Below the pieces are notes generated by a model, which did not search any database, was not told the DNA's origin, and worked only from the letters and a program-made list of their open reading frames with translations. Below are positions 1 to 6,478 of a stretch of 64,000 nucleotides of DNA, piece by piece. Source of the DNA: UBA6398 sp963644855 (GTDB lineage: Bacteria; Bacteroidota; Bacteroidia; Bacteroidales; Bacteroidaceae); the NCBI GenBank assembly GCA_963644855.1, contig CAVIQL010000009.1, positions 17,014 through 81,013 of the forward strand, in the 5' to 3' direction. How positions within the stretch are numbered: the stretch's first letter is position 1; each line of letters begins with the position of its first letter. The translations under genes were made by a program, and so were the position numbers.

Positions 1-771
1 GCTTTCTTTGCCGTTGCTTTTGGAATTGCGTGTGAATTCAACGGTTTTTCGGCTGTCTACTACGTGTGTGTGGGCGGGTATGTGGCATTGCTGGTGAGAT
101 ATGTGGTGTTGTTTCGCCGGCACTACGCCAAGTATGTAAATCTTATGGACAATTATTATTCTTCAGACGAGGATCGCCGGCTGTTGTGGGTGAAACGTTC
201 GTTTTATTGGTCGCTCGGTATAGGTTTGCTGGCTTTTGTTTATTCGTTTGTCCCCACCAAGTTCACATCTCTTCTATTTATGGTTGCTGCAATAGCCTAT
301 TACGTGTTTTTCGGGATAAGGTTTATCAACTATATATTCGACTTCAATTATTATCAGCAGGTTATCGTTGATGCCACTCCCGAGATAGCAGTAGAGGCAG
401 AGCATATGGCGCAAACTCCAACCGTTGACGAATTGCAGACAATGCAATACATCGAAAACATGATGCACGATGAGCAGATTTACAAGTCAACAACTTTGAC
501 GGTAAATGTTATTGCAGCAAAATTGGGCAAGAACCATCGCGTGGTGTCAACTGCCATTTCGCATTGCCGCAACACAAATTTCAAAAGCTACATCAATAGC
601 ATGAGAGTAGAGGAAGCCGTGAGGCTGATATCGAGTGGCTGGCTCGACACACACACCATTGATGCTCTGGCGTCGGAATGTGGTTTTACCAATAGGGTTA
701 GCTTTTATCGAGTGTTTAAGCAGCAAAAAGGCGTAGCGCCTACCGATTATTTGGTTACACAAAGCGCATAA
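1..771 (+). CDS. AraC-family transcriptional regulator with membrane N-terminus (5'-truncated)
   Basis: The reading frame is open from base 1, so the gene begins outside the window; the GTG at 64 is only an internal codon. The N-terminal part is hydrophobic, with at least three likely membrane segments (around 1-120 and 200-320 nt). The last ~100 residues form an AraC-type helix-turn-helix pair: a first helix region around the residues AAKLGKNHRVVS and a second around IDALASECGFTNRVSFYRVF, which carries the usual GF..xSxFxRxFK pattern. Such proteins are membrane-bound one-component regulators common in Bacteroidales. The target genes are unknown; the remnant and barrel gene downstream share its strand. 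The family is secure, the signal sensed is not identifiable. Confidence 0.85.
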   Translation, partial: AFFAVAFGIACEFNGFSAVYYVCVGGYVALLVRYVVLFRRHYAKYVNLMDNYYSSDEDRRLLWVKRSFYWSLGIGLLAFVYSFVPTKFTSLLFMVAAIAYYVFFGIRFINYIFDFNYYQQVIVDATPEIAVEAEHMAQTPTVDELQTMQYIENMMHDEQIYKSTTLTVNVIAAKLGKNHRVVSTAISHCRNTNFKSYINSMRVEEAVRLISSGWLDTHTIDALASECGFTNRVSFYRVFKQQKGVAPTDYLVTQSA

Positions 772-820
772 TGTAACCAAGCCCCCCTGTTTTTCATAAG
801 CATAGTTGTTTTTTGTTCGC

Positions 821-828
821 GATATTTG
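821..828 (+). promoter_or_regulatory. Possible -7 box ahead of the T9SS remnant
   Basis: GATATTTG is one base off the Bacteroidota -7 consensus TAnnTTTG and lies about 60 bp upstream of the ATG at 889. It may be the surviving promoter of the decayed gene ending at 1132. Weak evidence. Confidence 0.3.
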
Positions 829-1030
829 CATGGTTAATAAACCAACCTCCGAAATATCGTATCGGGAATTTTTTAAACAAATACAACTATGACTGATAAA
901 TTCTACACCATTCCCAAGCGGCGCCCCTATATAGGCGTGGCTATATAGTTTGTATTTCTCCAGAACTTTGCTTTACTTCAAACAACAAGCGTCGAAGTAG
1001 GTCAAGGTTCCTATGATAATGTACTATTAA

Positions 1031-1132
1031 GATATAATCTATACTATTGAGGGCACACGGCTCAACCAAGGCTTCGGGCAGTTGCCGCGTGGTATTTACA
1101 TAATCAACGGAAAAAAGGTTGTAAAAAAATAA
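1031..1132 (+). pseudogene. Remnant: C-terminal T9SS sorting signal of a lost secreted protein
   Basis: Read from 1031, the frame gives a ~33-residue tail containing YTIEGTRL, then LPRGIYIINGKKVVKK and a stop at 1130-1132. This is the typical type IX secretion C-terminal signal, comparable to the tails of the two large secreted proteins in this window. The frame is closed by TAA at 1028-1030, so no intact protein leads into it. A short ORF at 889-948 (MTDKFYTIPKRRPYIGVAI, 19 residues) upstream may be the other end of the same deleted gene. A good intrinsic terminator follows. Internal deletion and decay is the simplest reading; a sequencing frameshift would not restore a long ORF here. Confidence 0.6.
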
Positions 1133-1153
1133 TCGCGCAGAGTTGTGCCTCTG

Positions 1154-1190
1154 AACGGTTTGTCCAACGGGGGGCAAGCCGTTTTTTTTG
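1154..1190 (+). terminator. Intrinsic terminator after the T9SS remnant
   Basis: AACGGTTTGTCC (1154-1165) pairs completely, allowing G-U, with GGGCAAGCCGTT (1172-1183), followed by a run of T. It ends the transcript of the decayed gene. Confidence 0.85.
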
Positions 1191-1350
1191 TTTGGTTCCC
1201 CGCGTGGGTGGATTTTCCTCGGAGTGTGTTTCTGGGGTAAGCCTTGAAAACTATGCTGTGTTCTGATTTAAAGACAAATGATGTATTCCTTGAAATCTTT
1301 GCAAGTATCTTGTTTTCATAGGGTTTGATGTGGGCTTAGCGAGGTAGGAT

Positions 1351-1411
1351 ATAGTTTAAATTCCAAGCCTTGTAATTCAAATTAGGTCGGACCTTGTTTT
1401 CACGATATCCC
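1351..1411. repeat. Intergenic 21-bp-phased element, copy 1 (AT-type)
   Basis: Contains an ATTCCAAGCCTTGTAATTC segment, AATTAGGTCGGACC, and the right end TTTTCACGATATCCC. It aligns without gaps over about 34 bp with copy 5 (19588-19653). It lies between the T9SS remnant and the barrel gene. The rest of the 1193-1516 gap shows nothing else recognisable. Confidence 0.7.
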
Positions 1412-1516
1412 ATGTAGTTTTTTCAAGTTTTATAGCCTGCTTCAAAAATATGGCTTTTCGTGCATCGGGTGTCTTAATAATTCGCTATTTTTACACCAAA
1501 TATTTTTTATCTACCA

Positions 1517-2191
1517 GTGAAACGCAAATTACTTCTAATTACAATTATAACGGCGTGCGCTTTGGGTGTAAATGCACAGAGGGTGAATTTCAGCGTGGGC
1601 GGAGGTCTTTCGTCCCATTACGGAGGTTCTACGCGCAACATAGGCGCGTTTAAGCTCGGTGTTTCGTATGAACACGAAATTCCGGGAAATTTCAGCATCG
1701 AGCCGGGAGTGTTTTTCTACGCCAAAGGTTATAAGGACAAAAACGAGAGTGTGTTTATGCGCGACGACAAGGGCGAGATTGTAAAGGACGAGAATGGCGA
1801 CCCTATGATGAGCGTGAAAAATGTAACCACGAGCAAGTATTACGTTGAAGTGCCTGTGTTGGCAAACTATTACCTTGAAATATCCCCCATGCACTATATA
1901 GAGTTTTCGGCAGGTCCTTATGCAGCCGTTGGAGTGGGGGGTAAACGCAAAACTCGTGGCGATACCGACCAGGAAATCCAGAAACGGTTTTACTACGAAA
2001 AGAGCACGTTCAAGGAACACGGCGTGAGGCGTTTCGACTGCGGCATCACGGCGGGAATATCCTATGAATTCAACCGTATTTTCGCCGTGGGCGCACAGGC
2101 AGATTTCGGTTTGCTCAATTTTCGCAAGCAAGGCGGAAAAAACATCTCGGGACTCGTTACGTTCAGCTACCGTTTGAGGCTCGACAATTAA
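1517..2191 (+). CDS. Outer-membrane beta-barrel protein (PorT/OMP_b-brl type)
   Basis: A 224-residue protein starting at GTG 1517 with a clear signal peptide (KRKLLLITIITACALGVNAQ, cleavage after the Ala of NAQ). The mature part alternates polar and hydrophobic residues in short glycine- and aromatic-rich strands (FSVGGGLSSHYGG, YEHEIPGNFSIEPGVFFY, YYLEISPMHYIEFSAGPYAAVG), typical of small Bacteroidota barrels of 8-10 strands, and ends with LVTFSYRLRLDN, a barrel-like C-terminus. It sits in the outer membrane; the specific function (porin-like, structural or secretion-related) cannot be told from sequence. It is monocistronic, or transcribed with the NfeD gene 46 bp downstream. Confidence 0.75.
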   Translation: MKRKLLLITIITACALGVNAQRVNFSVGGGLSSHYGGSTRNIGAFKLGVSYEHEIPGNFSIEPGVFFYAKGYKDKNESVFMRDDKGEIVKDENGDPMMSVKNVTTSKYYVEVPVLANYYLEISPMHYIEFSAGPYAAVGVGGKRKTRGDTDQEIQKRFYYEKSTFKEHGVRRFDCGITAGISYEFNRIFAVGAQADFGLLNFRKQGGKNISGLVTFSYRLRLDN

Positions 2192-2237
2192 GCACATAGC
2201 GCAACCAAGATTATATACCCGAAAAAATATAAGGCAG

Positions 2238-2687
2238 ATGACAGAATTATTTATGGCTTATCATTGGGAAATATGGGCATTCGTAGCCCTGATATTCCTT
2301 GTGCTCGAACTCACGGCGGGCGACTTTTTCATGTTGTGCCTTGCCGCCGGTGCAGTGTTCTCTTCCGTGTGTGCGGCAATAGGCTTGGGACTACTGCCAT
2401 GCCTCGCCGTTTTTGCAGTAATCTCCGTGGCATGTCTGTATTTCCTTCGCCCCAAAATGTTGAAGCGTTTTGCCAGGCGCAAAGTACGCAAAAGCAACGC
2501 CGATGCCCTTGATGGGAAAATAGGAACCGTGAAAGAGGAAATCAAGGCCGGTTCTTATGGCTACGTTGCCATAGATGGGGATATGTGGCGCAGCATTTCG
2601 GCAGACGGAAATGCGATATCAGTAGGCACAAAAGTGGTGGTGAAATCCCACGAAAGCATAGTTCTCACCGTTGAAAAGGCACAATAA
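2238..2687 (+). CDS. NfeD-family membrane protein
   Basis: 149 residues: two to three membrane segments (residues ~10-32, 33-72) followed by a soluble C-terminal OB-fold domain starting near GKIGTVKEEIKAGSYGYVAIDG and ending in the VGTKVVVKSHESIVLTVEK pattern typical of NfeD. NfeD proteins partner with SPFH/stomatin proteins in membrane microdomains, and the next gene, 38 bp downstream, is exactly such a protein. This is the short NfeD form lacking the ClpP-like protease domain. Family assignment is good; the physiological role of the pair is generally attributed to membrane organisation and quality control. Confidence 0.85.
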   Translation: MTELFMAYHWEIWAFVALIFLVLELTAGDFFMLCLAAGAVFSSVCAAIGLGLLPCLAVFAVISVACLYFLRPKMLKRFARRKVRKSNADALDGKIGTVKEEIKAGSYGYVAIDGDMWRSISADGNAISVGTKVVVKSHESIVLTVEKAQ

Positions 2688-2725
2688 AAACAACAAGAAT
2701 ATCAACACAAAAAAACTTATACACC

Positions 2726-3670
2726 ATGATTTACGTATTAGTAGTGCTCGTTTTTTTGGCAATAATAATTGTAGCAAAGAGCATCACCATCATTCCGCAG
2801 TCGAGTACCAAAATAATAGAACGCCTCGGCCGCTATCACGCCACCCTTAATCCCGGCGTAAATATCATTATGCCTTTTATCGACAAGGCGCGAACAATAG
2901 TAATAATGCGAAACAAACGCTATTTCTACTCCAGCGAGATAGATTTGCGCGAACAAGTTTATGATTTCGACAAGCAAAACGTGATTACAAAAGACAATGT
3001 GCAAACCGAAATCAATGCGCTGCTGTATTTTCAGATAGTTGATCCGTTCAAAGCTGTCTACGAAATAAACAATCTGCCCAACGCAATTGAAAAGCTCACT
3101 CAAACTACGCTTAGAAACATTATCGGCGAAATGGAACTCGACGAAACGCTCACCTCGCGCGACACTATAAACAACAAACTTCGCGCTGTGCTCGATGATG
3201 CCACTAACAAATGGGGAATAAAGGTAAACCGCGTGGAACTACAGGATATAAATCCGCCAAAAAGCGTGTTGCAGGCAATGGAAAAGCAAATGCAGGCCGA
3301 GCGTAACAAACGTGCGGAAATCCTAAACAGCGAAGGCGAAAAACAAAGCGCCATACTAAAATCCGAAGGTGAGAAAATGGCAACCATCAACCGCGCCGAA
3401 GCCGAAAAACAACGCGCTATTCTCAACGCAGAAGGCGTGGCCACCGCAAAAGTAAAGCAGGCCGAAGCCGAAGCAAAAGCTGTGGAACTGATTACAGAGG
3501 CTGTGGGGAAATCGGCAAACCCTGCAAATTATCTCCTTGCCCAAAAGTATATACAAATGCTCAAAGAAGTGGCAAGCGGCGACAAGACAAAAACAGTTTA
3601 TCTACCTATCGAAGCTACAAACATGCTCGGCTCGATTGGCGGAATAAAGGACCTCTTCAAAACCGAATAA
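2726..3670 (+). CDS. SPFH/stomatin-family (band 7) membrane protein
   Basis: 314 residues with one N-terminal membrane anchor (residues 2-20, hydrophobic VLVVLVFLAIIIVAKS), then an SPFH/band-7 domain (IIERLGRYHATLNPGVNIIMPF; VITKDNVQTEINALLYFQI, the classic T-x-D-N-x-x-V region; LRNIIGEMELDETLTSRD) and an Ala/Glu-rich coiled coil (residues ~190-260, repeated EGEK, AEAEKQRA) that mediates oligomerisation. It resembles E. coli QmcA and eukaryotic stomatin. The NfeD gene immediately upstream is its usual genomic partner, so the two probably form one membrane complex. Length and domain order are normal for the family. Confidence 0.9.
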   Translation: MIYVLVVLVFLAIIIVAKSITIIPQSSTKIIERLGRYHATLNPGVNIIMPFIDKARTIVIMRNKRYFYSSEIDLREQVYDFDKQNVITKDNVQTEINALLYFQIVDPFKAVYEINNLPNAIEKLTQTTLRNIIGEMELDETLTSRDTINNKLRAVLDDATNKWGIKVNRVELQDINPPKSVLQAMEKQMQAERNKRAEILNSEGEKQSAILKSEGEKMATINRAEAEKQRAILNAEGVATAKVKQAEAEAKAVELITEAVGKSANPANYLLAQKYIQMLKEVASGDKTKTVYLPIEATNMLGSIGGIKDLFKTE

Positions 3671-3706
3671 GACATAAGCAAAAACATTCCCTAAACTTAT
3701 ATCATA

Positions 3707-5227
3707 ATGAAAAATATAACAAGACGACAATTCCTTAAAGACAGTTTGCTGAGCGCAGCTGCCATTGCTATTGTGCCGGGAAATGTGCTCGGCAAGGCTT
3801 ACGGACACACCGCTCCCAGCGACAAACTCAACATAGCCGGCATTGGAGTGGGCGGAGTAGGACGCCGCAACATGCAAAACCTGAAAACCGAAAACATAGT
3901 GGCTCTTTGCGACGTTGATTGGAAGTATGCCCTTAAAACTTTCAACGACTTTCCAAAAGCAAAACGCTTCAAAGATTGGCGAGAAATGCTTGATCGTATG
4001 GGAAAAAGCATTGACGCTGTAATGATAGCCACTCCCGACCATACACACGCCGTTATCGCTGCCCACGCAATGACTCTCGGCAAACATGTGTACCTTCAAA
4101 AACCGCTCACACACTCTGTTTACGAGGCAAGACTGCTTACCAAATTGGCGAAGAAGTATAAGGTTGCCACGCAAATGGGAAACCAGGGCAATTCTTTCGA
4201 ATGGAATAAACGCGTTGCCGAATGGATTTGGGCTGGTGAGATAGGTGAGGTGCGCGAGGTGCATTGTTGGACCGACCGTCCCATTTGGCCGCAAGGACTT
4301 ATGAAACCTACCGATACTCCTGCCGTACCTGATACGCTCGATTGGAATTTGTGGATTGGTCCTGCCGAGATGCGTCCGTACCATCCTTCATATTGTCCAT
4401 GGAACTGGCGAGGCTGGTATGATTTCGGCACAGGTGCGTTGGGTGATATGGCTTGTCATATTATGGATCCCGCAGTGCTTGCGCTCGACCTCAAATATCC
4501 TACCAAAGTTATAGCATCGTCTACGCTGAGCAACCTTTATTCGCCGCCTTATGCCGAGACAATTACCTACACATTCCCAGCCCGCCCAAAGAAAGGCAGT
4601 GTTGAGATGCCCGAAGTAAAGCTTACGTGGTATGATGGCGGACTTATGCCGCCCCGTCCCGAGGAACTCGAAGACGGAGATTTGCTTGGCGATGAAAACG
4701 GAGGTATTCTTATAATTGGTTCAAAGGGTAAGATTATGACGGGTTGCTATGGTATGAACCCAACGTTGCTTCCCAAGAGCCGCATGAAAGATTTCAAAGA
4801 CCCTACTCCGCAGTTGCGCCGCGTGATAACGAGCGATGTGGCAAGCATATGGGATTCGAATGCTCACGAACAGGATTGGGTGCGTGCATGCAAGGAGCCT
4901 GCAAGCAGCCGAGTGGAAACTTGCGCAAACTTTGCTTATTCCGGTCCGTTTACAGAGATGGTAGATATGGGCGTAATGGCTACGCGTCTCGCAGGGCTCA
5001 CTGGTCTTCACAAAGAACTTCGTTGGGACGGCGAGAATATGCGTTTCACAAATATTTCGCCCAACGACAAGGTGAAGATAGTAAACTATGACGACTTCAA
5101 GGTGATTGACGGCGACCCGAAATTCGACCGTCGCTACGCAGAGTTCAATGCTCAGGATTTGGTGAACGAGTGGATTAAGCACACTTACCATAATGGCTAT
5201 TCGTTGCCGCCTATGCCAAAAGACTGA
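3707..5227 (+). CDS. Gfo/Idh/MocA-family oxidoreductase, exported
   Basis: 506 residues. The N-terminus has a twin-arginine-like leader (TRRQFLKDSLLSAAA...) ending near VLGKAYG. A Rossmann fold follows: IAGIGVGGVGRRN is the glycine-rich NAD(P) loop, then IVALCDVDW and the IATPDHTHA and EKP-like (QKPLTHSVYEA) segments typical of the family; the second half is the alpha/beta substrate domain. These enzymes oxidise or reduce sugar hydroxyls with bound NAD(P). The next gene, 6 bp downstream, is a TIM-barrel sugar isomerase-like protein, also exported, so the two probably act in sequence on a keto-sugar or glycoside. The substrate is unknown. Long exported forms are frequent in Bacteroidota. Confidence 0.85.
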   Translation: MKNITRRQFLKDSLLSAAAIAIVPGNVLGKAYGHTAPSDKLNIAGIGVGGVGRRNMQNLKTENIVALCDVDWKYALKTFNDFPKAKRFKDWREMLDRMGKSIDAVMIATPDHTHAVIAAHAMTLGKHVYLQKPLTHSVYEARLLTKLAKKYKVATQMGNQGNSFEWNKRVAEWIWAGEIGEVREVHCWTDRPIWPQGLMKPTDTPAVPDTLDWNLWIGPAEMRPYHPSYCPWNWRGWYDFGTGALGDMACHIMDPAVLALDLKYPTKVIASSTLSNLYSPPYAETITYTFPARPKKGSVEMPEVKLTWYDGGLMPPRPEELEDGDLLGDENGGILIIGSKGKIMTGCYGMNPTLLPKSRMKDFKDPTPQLRRVITSDVASIWDSNAHEQDWVRACKEPASSRVETCANFAYSGPFTEMVDMGVMATRLAGLTGLHKELRWDGENMRFTNISPNDKVKIVNYDDFKVIDGDPKFDRRYAEFNAQDLVNEWIKHTYHNGYSLPPMPKD

Positions 5228-5233
5228 TAGGCT

Positions 5234-6073
5234 ATGAAACGTCTGCTTTTCATATCGTTGTTGCTTCTTTTGCCGTTTGCAACAAACGGCAAAAGCAAAG
5301 CCGAAAAAATGGGTTGGAAACTCGCCGTGCAGTCGTGGACATTCCACAAAGGAAATCTGTGTGAAGCCATCGACAAAACGGTGGAATTGGGACTGAAATA
5401 CATTGAGGTTTTTCCGGGACAGACTATTGGCGGACAGTGGGGCGATAAAAAGTTCGACTACAACCTTGATGCCGCCACTTGCAAGCAATTGCGTCGATAT
5501 GCTGCCGCAAAAGGCGTGCGCATTGTCGGTTCTGGAGTTTTTGTCCCGGGCAAAAGCGATGAATGGCAACGGGAATTCGAGTTCGCCAAATGCATGAAAC
5601 TGGAATATATCACCTGTGAGCCGGCGCTCGAAGATTGGGATATTGTGGAGAAACTGGCTAAGAAAACGGGTATCAAGGTTTCTGTTCACAACCACCCCAA
5701 ACCTTCGTCGTATTGGAGCCCGATAAATTTGCTCCAAGCCATAGGAAACCGTAGCAAACTCACTGGTTCGTGCGCCGACGTAGGGCATTGGCTGCGCTGC
5801 GGATTTGTTCCCGTGGAAAGCATGCGAGTTTTGAACGGCCGCATAATAAGTCTGCATTTCAAGGATATTGTAGATGGCGACGATTTCGAGGCAATGCACG
5901 ACACCGTGTGGGGCGAAGGAATAATCAAGATGCCTGCTATGTTGCGCGAACTCAAGGCCCAGAAGTTCCGAGGCTATTTTGCAATAGAATACGAATACAA
6001 TTGGGACAACTCTATGCCCGAAATCAAAAAAAGCATAGAGAATTTCAACCGTATGGTAGAAGAATTGTACTAA
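5234..6073 (+). CDS. Sugar phosphate isomerase/epimerase-like TIM-barrel protein, exported
   Basis: 279 residues with a signal peptide (MKRLLFISLLLLLPFATNGK) and an xylose-isomerase-like/AP-endonuclease-2 TIM barrel: LAVQSWTFHKGNLCEAIDKT at the first strand, IEVFPGQ, VSVHNHPKP, SCADVGHW and IISLHFKDI are the strand ends that usually carry metal or sugar ligands. It is separated by 6 bp from the Gfo/Idh/MocA gene, implying translation from one transcript. Exported pairs of this kind take part in periplasmic keto-sugar chemistry in Bacteroides. The assignment to an epimerase, isomerase or glycoside-cleaving lyase cannot be made from sequence alone. Confidence 0.75.
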   Translation: MKRLLFISLLLLLPFATNGKSKAEKMGWKLAVQSWTFHKGNLCEAIDKTVELGLKYIEVFPGQTIGGQWGDKKFDYNLDAATCKQLRRYAAAKGVRIVGSGVFVPGKSDEWQREFEFAKCMKLEYITCEPALEDWDIVEKLAKKTGIKVSVHNHPKPSSYWSPINLLQAIGNRSKLTGSCADVGHWLRCGFVPVESMRVLNGRIISLHFKDIVDGDDFEAMHDTVWGEGIIKMPAMLRELKAQKFRGYFAIEYEYNWDNSMPEIKKSIENFNRMVEELY

Positions 6074-6154
6074 CACCTGGAAATACAGCAAATTAACAAG
6101 GCTTGTGCCCCGAGCCACACAGGGCATTGCAGGGCGCATAATTGTATGCCGAAA

Positions 6155-6272
6155 AAACGATAAGGTTTATTGCTAAAACAATAAGCCTTATCGTTTAAAT
6201 AATATCGGACCTTTTTTAAATAATATCGGACATTATTTAAAAAATATCAGACATTGTTTTTACGATATCCCA
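6155..6272. repeat. Intergenic 21-bp-phased element, copy 2
   Basis: Three cores begin at 6203 (TATCGGACC), 6224 (TATCGGACA) and 6245 (TATCAGACA), exactly 21 bp apart, with TTTAAA tracts between. On the left a 17-bp inverted repeat (AACGATAAGGTTTATTG at 6157-6173, its complement ending at 6195) extends the usual left end; the right end is GTTTTTACGATATCCC. It lies between the isomerase gene and leuS, both on +. Confidence 0.85.
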
Positions 6273-6418
6273 TATGCTTTTTTTGCCATCATATATAGCC
6301 CGCTGCAAAAGCCTTGTGATAGGGGCGGCAAGGCTTCTATAAAGCAAAATGAGCGCTTTTCAGATTTCTATTCATGTATTTGCAAAGCCAAGGTGGAATG
6401 TTACTCAAAGTAAATTAC

Positions 6419-6426
6419 TATCTTTG
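6419..6426 (+). promoter_or_regulatory. -7 promoter box of leuS
   Basis: TATCTTTG matches the Bacteroidota consensus TAnnTTTG and lies 53 bp before the leuS ATG, giving a leader of about 45-50 nt. Confidence 0.7.
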
Positions 6427-6478
6427 CGCGTGAATTGCGGACATGGTTCCGCTTCAAACCTAAACTACAATAATTGAG

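Noticed and set aside
3602..4384. Long minus-strand ORF (260 residues)
   Set aside because: It is antisense to the secure Gfo/Idh/MocA gene and has no recognisable motif or promoter.
4721..6139. Minus-strand ORF of 472 residues
   Set aside because: It runs antisense through the oxidoreductase and the TIM-barrel gene; composition (many His, Phe, Cys) is that of a shadow frame.
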